Source of the DNA: Terebella lapidaria
Lineage: Eukaryota; Annelida; Polychaeta; Terebellida; Terebellidae
Reading direction: 5' to 3'
NCBI GenBank assembly: GCA_949152475.1
Contig: OX424561.1
Span: 8,680,001-8,744,000, forward strand
DNA: 64,000 bases
The notes beneath the pieces are model-generated. The model searched no databases, had not been told where the DNA came from, and worked only from the letters and a program-made list of their open reading frames with translations. Shown here in pieces: positions 35,640-46,730 of the stretch (the stretch's first letter is position 1; every line of letters starts with the position of its first letter). The position numbers were made by a program, and so were the translations under genes.

Positions 35640-38260
35640 CTTTTTTTTACAATATTACACACTACATTGCGCAGTGATATATTTCCACTTGTTGCAGCAT
35701 AGAGACACTGACACCAATAACAGCTTACATCCCCATACAACGACGTTCACAACCGACGTTTGTCCACTACATGTAATTGTTCATGAGGGTATTTCTTGTA
35801 TATTTCCCAATTATCACCAGACATGAAATTAGGCGACGTCGTTGTCAGTGAGGCTTCCACCGAATGCACAACATATGTAAATTCAATTCAAGTGCTGTTA
35901 TTGCATAAGCATCACCCATAAGTCTGCAAACTCCGAGCCGGGAATATTCAATATCCCCGAAGACCCTGGGTTATTACATGTATGACGCGAAATGATCAAA
36001 CAAAACTGTTGTTTGTCGCCGTAATCGCACCAAGGTAGGAACAATTACTTGGTCGGTGGTTACAGTTTTATTTTGAGTATTTGAGATATCTTGACGTTCG
36101 TCATTGTTGCATTTGATTCATCTGGTTCAAAGTCAATTATGTAAGTATCAATCTATTACCACCAATACACTCAGATTTTGATGATGACATTAACAAACAA
36201 AAAATACAAAATTTCTGCAACAGAAATAAAGCCCGACCAAATATATTATCCAAAGACATACTGGCGTTTGTTATTGTGGTTCGAAACATAATCGTTGTTT
36301 CAATATTGCTCCATTCTCTGGCACAGAAAGGGCATCTAAGGCGTCCCCGAATGAATTGTCTTCCAGAAGTACATCTTTAATACACTTCCGTTACATCCAA
36401 GTTTAAATTTATAGAGTTTGTTTTTCTTATATTGTATGCTAGGTTATGTAATGTAGAGAGAACAACCAGAAAACCCCGGAAAGAGCATTTTCTTTGTCTT
36501 CAAGCAGCTTCTGTGTCATCAGCATCAACATCAGTAAATTGTGTTATTATAAAGAAAGTATATCAATGTACATTATACAACTAGATTTCGATGATGCCAA
36601 TAGAAAACCTGGAATAGATCATTTTGGAATAGAAAACAAATCCTAGCAAAATTTACAGCCAAAGCGAGACTGGCGTCATCAGGGTCAGATAGTGTGTGAA
36701 ATGTAGTTGTTTCTACAGCACGCTATGTGGAATCAGCATACAGCTGCCCAACAACCTACAAAAAAAATATAGAAATCCGAAACAAGTCCAATCCAAAAGG
36801 TATATGACAAGTACAACAGGCAGGGTTCTCCTTTTCCGCCGGCGACCGGCGCCTGCGCCGGCTGTGGAAGCTGTGGCGCCGGCTGTGATTTTGCTAGAAT
36901 ATCTCGATTATTTTCCAGCGATTTCGCGAGACCGACCCTCTCCAGGCGCCGATAAAAACGAATCCGAACGCGAATTTGGGATACTTCAGACACTGATAAA
37001 AACACGCATGGCACTTGTTTTGGGGCAATCATGCATATTCATGACGCTTTAGTGCGAGTTTAATGACAACGGTGATCAATTGGCTAACCTTTCCTGTGTC
37101 ATCCAATGAACAGCAACGTTTTATGCGCCACGCCGGTAAACTGTAAATATCAGCAAACGCTCCCGCTTCAACTATGGCGAAGCGGCAGCTCAGTTTGGGA
37201 GACTATATGGACTAGTTTTTGTAACTATTATACAAACGAAATCGCTATCTATTCAAGGGTCAAATTGAGACATGGGTTGTAATGTAGATTTTTTAAAGTC
37301 CCACCATGTCCATGCATCAACCATCAAAGTCAACGGCGTTCTTGTCAGGGTCATGAAACAAGTTTTTCTTGATGCTAAGCAATAATTTCGTCAGCAGAAA
37401 GAAAAAGACCCGTGAAATGTACTTCTGGCATCTTGCCGATATAGGCTCTACCTATCTTAATTTTGATTGCATTCGTGAACATTCTATGGAGAAAACACCC
37501 CCAGAATATGAGTGAAACGTTGTCATATATATGCTCTAAAATGCTCTAAAAATACTAAAATGCAAAATTTTCTCAGGGGGCTTACGGCGCCCCCCAAACC
37601 CCCAGACCGTTCTAAGCTTCGCTCGCTGCGCTCGCTACGCACATTCCCCGCCTATTCATGTTCAGTCTCCTCCTGGTCATTTGGAAAAGGAGAACCCTGA
37701 ACAGGTCTCGCATAGTCCGGTACATTAGTTAGACTTAATCTCAAAATTGCCAACGATGTTATATTTTTGTTGTGAATGGCGAACACAGCGAAATAATCTG
37801 GCTTCCCTCGAATCCATATGAACTGTTTGTGTAAATTTGTCAAGCCCAAGCCCTTGTTAAAATTGATTCTAATTTATTTTAAAAATGATTCTGCAAAAAG
37901 ATTGGATAATTCTTTAAAATGATTGGATCACCTGCTGGTGATTCATCCGTGACCACTTTGGGTGGGCTATAAACGTAATTCGAGCATGATTTGGTTTGCA
38001 CTTTTGGATTGTGACTTGTTAGTTAGTCAACACAGGGGATCGCAGCACCAGACCAAAAACGAACACGTTATGATGGCGAACAGGGCTGGCTGGTCCTATC
38101 ATTATTGAGTATCGCCGTTCATAACGATCCACTCCATTTGCAGGGGAAGAACTTGATCGAGAAGTTTTGCGGAAGACGTTGATATTTTTGTCCTGAATAA
38201 TCTGACATGCACGTTAATTCACCTCAACCAAGATACTTGAGAACACCAAATCTCTTGCAG
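35640..38260. repeat. Large interspersed repeat, copy 2 (partner 20100-21800)
   Basis: Same block order as 20100-21800, with a 362-bp-family fragment at 36140-36285 and another at 36585-36815, and an 879-bp TIR element inserted at 36821. Ends near ACATGCACGTTAATTCACC (38208), matching 21757. Confidence 0.75.
36821..37699. mobile_element. 879-bp non-autonomous hAT-like element
   Basis: Perfect 17-bp inverted ends, CAGGGTTCTCCTTTTCC at 36821-36837 and its complement at 37683-37699. Both flanks carry AACAGG (36815-36820, 37700-37705), and the partner repeat at ~21290 lacks the insert. CAGGG ends are typical of hAT elements, though they usually make 8-bp duplications. The interior near 37563-37606 matches the 3' flank of the hAT remnant at 22 kb. 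The GC-rich left part (GCCGGCGACCGGCGCC) contrasts with the surroundings. No transposase. Confidence 0.85.
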
Positions 38261-38305
38261 TCGTGTTCGACGTAAAGATTCCTAATCAAATTATATTATG
38301 TATAT

Positions 38306-40509
38306 TAGGTTACCGGACCTATGGTCCGATAACCTATTAGCATGGCCTATTAGCATGCCGTCGTCGTCGTCCACATTTTTATCTTTTTTGTTTACGGGCG
38401 AATTCTTCTGAAATTTTGCACAAAAATACTTAAAAATAATTCAAGAAGGAGGTATTTTTTAGTTTTTTTATTTTCGCATTTTTTTCAAAATGGCGGCCGT
38501 TTTCGACGAAAAATGCCTGATTTTCGACTTTGGTGGCCATTTTCTCAAAATCTGTTCCGTAACTTTTTTCTTTTTGATACATAACACTCCTCATATGTAC
38601 TCCTATGATGTCTATAAATTTCTTTGCGCTTGAATCGCTCGAAGTGGACCATTTTGGCCCAAACTCGGCCCAAATGGGACTTTCCCATGTTAAATTCTCC
38701 TATGCTTTATAATGGGACACATTATGCCTAATATCTCACTTAATATTGAGATTAGAGACTAGGAATCAATTGTTGACATATAGGAAATGATATATGCTGA
38801 CTATTCTCGTGACCTTGAATTTGACCTCTGACCTCAATTCCAAGGTCAGAGCACAAAATGGCTGATATCTCGCTTATTATCGACTCTACAGCTTAGGAAT
38901 CAATTGTGGACGTATAGGAAATGATATATGCTGAATATTCTGATGACCTTGAATTTGACCTTTGACCCCATTTTCAAGGTCATAGGACAAAATGGCTAAT
39001 ATCTCGCTTGTTATTGACTTTACAGCTTAGGAATCAGTAATGAACATATAGGAAATGATATATGCAGATTATTGTCATGACCTTGAATTTTACCTTTGAC
39101 CTCATTTTCAAGGTCACAGGACAAAATGGCTAATATCTCACTTATTATCGACTCTACAGCTTAGGAATCAATTGTGCACATATAAGAAATGATATATGCT
39201 GAATATTCTGATGACCTTGAATTTGACCTTTGACGGCATTTTCAGGGTCATAGGACAAAATGGCTAATATTTCGCTTGTTATTGACTTTACAGCTTAGGA
39301 ATCAGTTATGAACATATAGGAAATGATATATGCAGATATGTCGATTGTCTATCGAAGTGCCCAGCTAGTCTCTAAACTGCTACGACAAGGATATGTTTTA
39401 CCAAGACTTATCGCTGCGTTTAAGAAATTCTATGGACGTCATCATGATCTGGTTGATAAATACAGCAAATCCATGTCTGCCATGCAACTAGATCTATTTT
39501 CATGTTAATTTTGGGGAATTCATGACGGGTGCCACTAGTGGGGCAGGAAATGCTCACTCTTTCCGGAACACCTGATTTCACCTCCTGATGGCCATTTTGG
39601 GGGTTCATTAGTTTCCTTGTCGTTTTTGTTTTCTCTCGCTTCGTGTGCCTGATGTTACTTTCTGTCCCCGGACTGTGAGATTGGATGACGGACCCTGTTT
39701 TGTTTGCTCACTTCGTATGCCTGATATGACTTTCTGTCCCCGGATTATGAGATTGGATAACGGACTCTGTTTTGCTCGCTCGGAATTTTGGGGAATTCAT
39801 GACGGGTGCCACTAGTGGGGCAGGAAATGCTCACTCTTTCCGGAACACCTGATTTCACCTCCTGATGGCCATTTACGGGGGTTCATGAGTTTCCCTGTCA
39901 TTTTTGTTTTCTCTCACTTCGTATGCCTGATATGACTTTCTGTCCCCGGACTATGAGATTGGATAACGGACCCTGTTTTGTTTGCTCGGAATACTTGATA
40001 ATGGGTATTGATTCCACGTCTATTATTGTCATGACCTTGAATTTGACCTTTGATCTCATTTTCAAGGTCACAGGACAAAATGGCTAATATCTCACTTATT
40101 ATTGATTTTACAGCTTAGGAATCAATTGTGGACATGAAGGAAATGATATATGCTGAATATTCTCGGACCTTGAATTTGACCTCTGACCTCATTTTCAAGG
40201 TCCAAGGACAAACTGGCTCATATCTTGCTCCTCTATTGACTGTATGGCTTGGGAATCAATTGTGGACATGATATAGAAAATGATATACACTGAATATTTT
40301 GATGACCTTGAATTTGACCTTTGCCCCTTCATTTTCAAGGCCACAGCACAAAATTGCTAATATATCGCTGATTATTGAATTTACAGCTTAGCAATCAACT
40401 GTGGACATGATATATGCTTAATGTTATATATGCTGAATATTCTCTTGACCTTGAATTCAACCAGTGACCTGGCTAACATCTAAAATATTAAACATTGTCC
40501 GGTAACCTA
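38306..40509. mobile_element. GGTTACCGGAC-ended element with ~180-bp internal repeats
   Basis: Starts TAGGTTACCGGAC (38306) and ends GTCCGGTAACCTA (40497-40509). The interior is a run of ~180-bp units, each with ACCTTGAATTTGACCTTTGA, TTCAAGGTCA, AATGGCTAATATCTCGCTT and GGAAATGATATATGC. A separate element sits in the middle (39337-40023). 8690-8890 is a fragment of the same family. No transposase is seen, so the class is unknown. Confidence 0.75.
39337..40023 (+). mobile_element. Nested element with protein fragment and 278-bp repeat
   Basis: Splits one ~180-bp unit between GATATATGCAGAT and TATTGTCATGACC. It starts with an open stretch reading LLRQGYVLPRLIAAFKKFYG then RHHDLVDKYSKS, which resembles tails of retroelement polyproteins but which I cannot assign firmly. 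This is followed by nearly two copies of a ~278-bp repeat (39505 and 39783) with CTCACTCTTTCCGGAACACC. Copies of that tail occur inverted at 23931 and 26720. Confidence 0.5.
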
Positions 40510-40832
40510 TCTTTGGCCCTTGGCCTAATTTTTCACTTCTGATAACTTAAACACACAAAAGTATTTCTAATTTATGTTCTGGAATGTTACGGAATTGTTT
40601 GTACCATACAAAGAAGAAACCTCTGATTCCAAAGGTGCTATACATGATGAATTTTACAAGATAGAGAGATAGATAGATATATTCATTGTTCATTATGTTA
40701 TTACTCTTTTTATATTGCCCTGTGTTCAGGGTGTTCATGTTATGCTGCTCACATGAACATCTTGGCCAGACGGTCTTTCACATTTTACTGTGACGACGGA
40801 TTTGTGGTTCAGAATGCCTGAGAAACATGATG

Positions 40833-41364
40833 TTATTTGTGATCAATTGGTAAGTTACTGCTCAAACCATTTTGTGATAGCTGACCACCAGGCAACACCA
40901 CTACAGTCAGGAATACTTGTATCATTGATATGAGGCGCTTCTCTACAACCCACAACTGTTGTAAAACATCAGGAATGGGCCATGGGTTCAATTTATTGTG
41001 CTCATATGACAACAGGGGTACTTCATTCTTGTGGCAATGCACCTGTGGCACAGTACGGATGGCGAGTTCATTGACGTCTTTGTGTCACTGAATTGCTATC
41101 TTTGATCGTACATACTTTTGGGGGCAGCAAGATTTTGTTACAAATACAGCATGTGTCAGTAAACTTTTCTGACTTGAAATGTTTGAAATCCTGCTGTATT
41201 GTATCATTACAAAAAAGTCTAGAAATGTCAATGGATTGTTCGGGAGGCAATAACTCAAATGCTGGGACTGCACATGACTGAGAATACATTGTGTTTGATT
41301 CATCAAGATGAGAAAAATTTATAGACGAAAATACACTACCAGCATCTCCGTTACTCGACTCCAA
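40833..41364 (-). pseudogene. Helitron protein, zinc-binding and DUF6570-like part
   Basis: Minus strand, two frames. 41364-41068 reads SEKFTDTCCICNKILLPPK, a C-x2-C unit common in Helitron proteins. 41051-40833 reads NKLNPWPIPDVLQQLWVVEK then RLISMIQVFLTVVVLPGGQ and NLPID. Pattern IPxxLxxLxxxEkxLIsxI...LPgGQ..G...NlPxD is typical of the region before the Helitron Rep domain. The frame changes between the parts, and the Rep and helicase domains do not follow, so it is a truncated wreck. The protease-like domain and 22-residue repeats lie just upstream on the same strand. Confidence 0.7.
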
Positions 41365-41569
41365 TGGAGTGGAATTACCAGATACATCAGAGTCATATGC
41401 AACTGCTTATGAATGATCATGCGTGTTGTGATTTATGCTTCCTTCTCCAGCTCCTTCAAATTCTGCCAAAAGATTATTGCTGTTATTGACCGCATAGGAA
41501 TGGTTTGAGGATATGCCTGAGTCATGTAGTTTAGACACATATTGTGGAATTATGTCTGGATCTCACGAA

Positions 41570-42215
41570 TAGGAATATGCTCTGTTTACAATTTGGTTTA
41601 GATCATGCACGATTTTTACTTGGGGTGCGGTTGAATAGGAATGGTCTCTATTCACGATTTGGTTTGGATCATGCACGATGTTTGCTTGGTGTGTGGTTGA
41701 ATAGGAATGGTCTGTATTTATGATATGGTCTGGATCATGCACGATGTTTTCTTGGGGTATGGTTGAATAGGAATGGTATTTAGTTACGATTTGGTTTGAA
41801 TCATGCACGATGTTTTCTTGTGGTGTGGTTGAATAGGAATGGTCTCTATTTACGATTTGGTTTGGATCATGCACGATGTTTTCTTGGGTTGTGGTTGAAT
41901 AGGAATGGTCTCTATTTACGATGTGGTTTGGATCATGCACGATGTTTTCTTGGGTGTGGTTGAATAGGAATGGTCTCTATTTACGATTTGGTTTGGATCA
42001 TGCACGATGTTTTCTTGGTGTGTGGTTGAATAGGAATGGTCTCTATTTACGATTTGGTTTGGATCATGCACGATGTTTTCTTGGTGTGTGGTTGAATAGG
42101 AATGGTCTCTATTTACGATTTGGTTTGGATCATGCATGATGTTTACTTGGGGTGTGGTTGAATAGGAATGGTCTCTATTTACGATTTGGTTTGGCTCATG
42201 CACGATGTTTTTGTT
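41570..42215 (-). repeat. 66-bp coding minisatellite, ~10 units (22-residue repeat)
   Basis: On the minus strand each 66-bp unit encodes HDPNQIVNRDHSYSTT plus PQENIV or a variant. Most units keep the frame and stop-free state, with substitutions such as TKYH or INTDH. One unit near 41945 is short and shifts the frame. It lies between a protease-like and a Helitron-type segment of the same strand, so it was probably the linker of one protein. Confidence 0.85.
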
Positions 42216-42935
42216 TTGTTTTTGGTGCTGCTGATGCAGTGTCAGACACAGTGTTGGCCTGGAGAGGCTCATTGCTTGTTATGAATACAGGAGTTATTTC
42301 AAAATGGTATCTATGTTTTACTGTGAATAAATGGTCAAGAAGATCATGGAAATCTTCAAAGACATGATGACTGCTACTTAATAAGGATTCTGCAAGGCTT
42401 GACTGTTCCTTGAATGTTAATCAAAGATAATATACTAGTCATTTGTTCTTCGTAAAACATACGTTGCACCATTCATTGTGAGTAATAGATTGCGGGAGAG
42501 CTGAAAACATTGTGTCAATGCCGGTAATAGTGCGTGACCAATGGGAGTTTCGTTGCCTTGCACTCCTAACATATCCTGCCGTGATGCAACCCCACAGAAA
42601 GTATCAAGCAAAAGCTGTGCATTGACATCTGTGTTGTTAATATGCAGATGCCTTGGTAACTCTTGATGCATGAGGTATGTTGAATTAGGTATGCCAGAAT
42701 TAGGTCGATTTTGCACAATGTCTGAATGTATGCTGGAGCCTAATGCCAGAGCCTGATTGATATATGTGTGAGCCCACTGATCAAAGTTCCGCAAGGAAGC
42801 CTTCATCAGCGCAACGAATGCAATAGCAGTACATGGGGACCCAGCAAAGGGCCAAAACGTGGGTCCCCTTGGTGCCAATTTCCAAGAATTATTCGTTTCA
42901 TAATTAATCAGCTTTAGAATGAGATCGACACTAGA
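42200..42935 (-). pseudogene. Cysteine-protease (deubiquitinase)-like domain, Helitron-associated
   Basis: After a plausible acceptor ACTATACAG (ends 42936) the minus frame reads VDLILKLINYETNNSWKLA, then GPTFWPFAGSPCTAIAFVAL with a candidate nucleophile Cys. HQELPRHLHIN and LLLTMNGATYVL follow, then past a TAG the same frame gives YIIFD, a stop and HSRN. The FD-x-HSR pattern is what catalytic D/H regions of OTU- or C76-type (herpes-tegument-like) cysteine peptidases look like. Another frame ends with HRYHFEITPVFITSNE. Such peptidase domains occur fused to Helitron proteins of invertebrates, and Helitron pieces lie beside it. Family assignment is by motif only; two stops and a frame change disable it. 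Confidence 0.55.
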
Positions 42936-44835
42936 CTGTATAGTTTAATTTGGAACTTCAGTTGATAACTTGAGTCAAAGTTTTCCAGAGAGTATACCTA
43001 TAGAATTAAGCAACTGTGGCTTGAATGTACTACTGATCTAGATCTACAGCACGTAAGTCGTACCGTCACTGTCAGGTCCAGCGAGCGGCTTGGAGACTGG
43101 TGCCAAGTATAAGGATGTATCGATATCACTATCAGGCAGACTATATCTAAGACTAGGCCTACAATTCACAGTGCGGAGTGGCAGTGCATAGGACTATGGA
43201 ATATTTGTTGATACTGATACTGCGAATGTGATGGGACTAGGCCCAGGACGACAGGTCTGGTAGTAGCAGGAGTGATCACGATCTAGATCTATGACTACGA
43301 GTAGAAGATAGCACTATAATGACTATTCTTCAATTATTTTTATCACACCGTGAGCATCACCGTGAATGGTCGCTGCATGCGTGATTGATATGTTTTGTTC
43401 ATACCGGTTTGTCATCAGTAGGTTCAACAGTTCGACTACTAGCAGCATTGGATGTTGTCAGGTTTTTTCGTGAGGTGACCAGTTTTTACCACGGATTTTG
43501 TGAGCGAAATCAAAATGATCTGATGATCAGTGGCAGTTTAGCATCCGATTGCTCCGACCATGTGGTAGAAATCCCACTTCCAGCGGTGCAAAGTTGTCGC
43601 GGTGCAACCTGTAGCATGAAACTTTATCGGTCAAGTTTGTAAAGTTAAGGATTGATTGCATGTGATCGTCATGAACCTGGCAGTGACCAGCTGTCCATTC
43701 ACTTATAATGTAAATATGAAGGTAACAAATTCATGAATTTACACACTTCCAACCAACGTGAAACTTTGCCTTTCTGATTGTTAGCCATCAAGGATTACTA
43801 GCCGAGACTCTGTTTCTTACTAAGCAATGTTAAATTTGTTAAATTCATCGTTTTTATATGTCATTTTCCGACCTATTTCTCAGTCTACAAAATACACTCA
43901 CAACAATGCGAGTGAAAGGATTATGCTGTGCAGCAAATAGCTAGTGAGGCCAGTGAAACTCACAGGTGATATGCACTCGGGTCCACCGAGGTGTTTTGGA
44001 TTATGAATGTTCAGCTCATTGTATTCATCTCACAGAAAGTATAGCTCTAGATATTCTCATTATTTTGACGACAACAAGGAATAAATATATGCAACAGCCA
44101 GTGCTTGTCAAGCAGAACAGTCGAATCTTCGTTTTTGTGAAACGTATAAAATGATTTATCTAATCATCAAATTGCACAGCTTTCGTGATATCATTTATGA
44201 AACCATGTCTCGGTTCATCATCCATGCGTATTTGTGTGTGTGCTAGCCAAGTTTTAGGTCAGGGGATTGTATTGTTTTGGTGATTTTGTTACCTTTACTT
44301 TCACATTATAAGTCAATGGAAAAGTGCCTCAGTGCAGTCACCGGTAAGTTACGTGCAATCACACCTTAACCTTAATGCTTAACGTAGAGTTCAAGTGATA
44401 CATTTGTGTTTTTTTCAAAAGGAACTGATACCTATGCGGTATACACTGCCGCCAAATTTTTTACACCAGCTTCTCTTGATATTCAAAGTTGCTTGGGTTT
44501 TTTTAGCTATCAAAATGCTATGCTATCGAACAGATAGACCCTATATGATCACCCCCTTCCCTTCTATTTAACTGGCGTGATGACGACCACGCTCGACATC
44601 GAAAGGAAACAGTACTACAGCGATATATTACCCTATATATTCTGATGTTCATACCATGTATTTGTTTGCTCGCCAGTCCTGTAGAGGCGGTGACTGCCAC
44701 GTTTCGTCCATTCTTTTTTCAGACTTTCGATGATCTGAGCTGATCGTGTCAGTCTTTCTTGTCCCTATAGTTCCCGTCAAAAAAAAAGTTGTATCTATCT
44801 TGGGCAAGTTGGATGGCCAGCTGCCTATTCATTCT
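42936..44835. other. No gene recognised
   Basis: Mixed sequence with short open frames (43385-43642, 43966-44154) that have no recognisable domain. 43020-43300 is slightly richer in AGATCTA and GACTAGG strings. Confidence 0.45.
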
Positions 44836-44920
44836 CTCAGGTTGATCTGATAGCCTATTATGACAGAAAGTATAGTGTAACAGGGCTAGGTCAGTTACTG
44901 GTCAGTCAAGGTACAGTAAT
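44836..44920 (+). repeat. ~85-bp repeat, copy 1 (partner 46646-46730)
   Basis: GATAGCCTATTATGACAG...AGTATAGTGTA and TTACTGGTCAGTCAAG are shared in direct orientation with 46646-46730. The pair brackets the Helitron Rep fragment at 45.5 kb. Confidence 0.65.
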
Positions 44921-45287
44921 AAGGTTTCCTCGTCAATATTTATCCTGATTTTGACACGGGGATGACGTTCATCATCATTTTCAAAAACTCTTCTAAAAAA
45001 TTCTTTACACGGGAATTATAGATAATCATCTCATGTTTTATATATCCTGTGCATATGCACAACTATTGGATAGCGTGACCTGAGCCCTAGACAAAAGAAC
45101 TAGGTCAGTCACCGACTTAAGATATATTGCAGGGTGAAATGGGAAACCGAAACGACATTGCTTCCAACTGTTTTGTTGGCAAGTCTTAGTGTGATGGTGG
45201 GTTTGAAATCGTTGTATTGTATCATGCATAACATTGTATTCTGACTCTGTTAGCACAACTGTTTAAATAATCTTGTCTAATGGTAGA

Positions 45288-45540
45288 ATGTAAGTATCAA
45301 TCTATTACCACCAATACAATCAGATTTTTTGATGATGACAATAACAAACGTAAAATATACAACATTTTGCAATAGAAACAAAGCCCGACCAAATAGTTTA
45401 TCCAAAACACACTGGCGTCATCAGGGGCAGACAGTGTGTTAAATGTAGTTGTTTCTACTGTACACCTAATGGAATTAGTATACAACTGCCCAACAACCTA
45501 TGAAAATAATTTAGAAATCCGAAACTAACCCCATGGAATA
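45288..45540 (+). repeat. 362-bp-family copy, truncated
   Basis: Starts AATGTAAGTATCAATCTATT, follows the 27.6-kb unit to CCCATGGAATA and stops there, abutting the Helitron Rep fragment. Confidence 0.85.
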
Positions 45541-45728
45541 AAAATTATCTCATTGACATGTGCAGTTAGCAGGTTAATATTATAAGACGTCCCCAAAAAA
45601 ATATGGACATGTGGAGATCCCCTGGCTTGAAATTCGACACGGACAAAGAAGTCATAAACTTGGGGGCCTTTCAAAACATGTTTTAATAGACTCTGCCATC
45701 TCCGCTGAAATCCATTTGCTGTCATCAA
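45525..45728 (-). pseudogene. Helitron Rep fragment with HUH motif
   Basis: Minus frame: GFQRRWQSLLKHVLKG, then YDFFVRVEFQARGSPHVHIF. This matches the Helitron_like_N to Rep junction, where a RxEFQxRGSPHxH signature holds the HUH (here HVH) metal-binding histidines of the nicking endonuclease that starts rolling-circle transposition. Only ~65 residues remain; the tyrosine motif and helicase are absent. Its position upstream (in minus-strand terms) of the protease and DUF6570 pieces is not the usual order, so it is probably a separate broken copy. Confidence 0.85.
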
Positions 45729-45929
45729 AGGAGTACTTTAATTGAGCAGTACACGAATTTCAAATTTAAATTGACATATCATTTGACATTTTGACTTATC
45801 TTTATACTCAATAAAATAATTTGTAACCTAAACTTTAAATAGTATACTGTAGAAATGAAAAATATTTGCCGTACTCCTGCGCATATAAGCAGGCTGCTGT
45901 TGAATCGATTACTAGTACCGTATTGCACG

Positions 45930-46370
45930 CATATAAGAACATGTCCTTATAGCCGGACATAAGAACATATCCTTATATGTGAACATCTTTAGATATTATC
46001 ACCAAACATCTAACCCATGGTATAGGTATGTATAACTATAATACTCGTCTATAGTTGCACAGAAATAATGTTTGCACCTGTCCTTAATTAATTCCACGGG
46101 CAGCATGTTATCGAATATAGAGTTTTGGTTTTGCCATCATCAAGTATCAAGTTTTGTGTATTGAATATCAAATATAGAATCTTGTATCACCCAGATAGAT
46201 ATTATAACAGCATCAATTGGATCCTCATTCTTCAGATTTCCAGACGCGTGTCCTTATATGCGAATAAAAGAAGTGTCATTATTTCCGGACACAAGGGCAT
46301 GTCCTTATAAGTAAAGACGTTTTAAATTTTCAATATGGGGTTTTCGTAAAAACGTACAAGTCCACGTAAA
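45930..46370. repeat. Paired ATGTCCTTATA/CGGACAT motifs
   Basis: CATGTCCTTATAGCCGGACA (45941) and TTTCCGGACACAAGGGCATG plus TCCTTATAAG (46279-46309) are inverted-type repeats around a ~300-bp middle, with further ATATAAGGACAT strings at 45972 and 46370. Possibly a small foldback element. Confidence 0.45.
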
Positions 46371-46645
46371 TATAAGGACATATATACTTGTTAAATCCCA
46401 TGGTAAAAATTATTTTCAAGTACTTATTGGCATTGTCATGTGAAATTATTTACCACAATTTGTCAAAACATCAAACATTATATCTGTGTTCAAGTATCGA
46501 TGTAAACAACGTCTTATGGACAAGCTTAACAATGAAGAGGAATCGGAATATCTTTATTTCTACTTGACAAATTAGATGTGAATGTGTGTGCATTATTCAC
46601 AAATTGTATCTCAATGTGTGTACACATTTAATCATGTCAGTATCT

Positions 46646-46730
46646 GTCTCAGGTTGGTGTGATAGCCTATTATGACAGGGGGTATAGTGTAGCAGGGTTA
46701 GGTCATGTTACTGGTCAGTCAAGTTACACT
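46646..46730 (+). repeat. ~85-bp repeat, copy 2 (partner 44836-44920)
   Basis: Direct copy of 44836-44920 with several substitutions and a two-base insertion after GGTCA. Confidence 0.65.

Noticed and set aside
44836..46730. LTR retrotransposon bounded by the ~85-bp repeats
   Set aside because: Repeats are too short, no TG...CA ends, no gag or pol between them.
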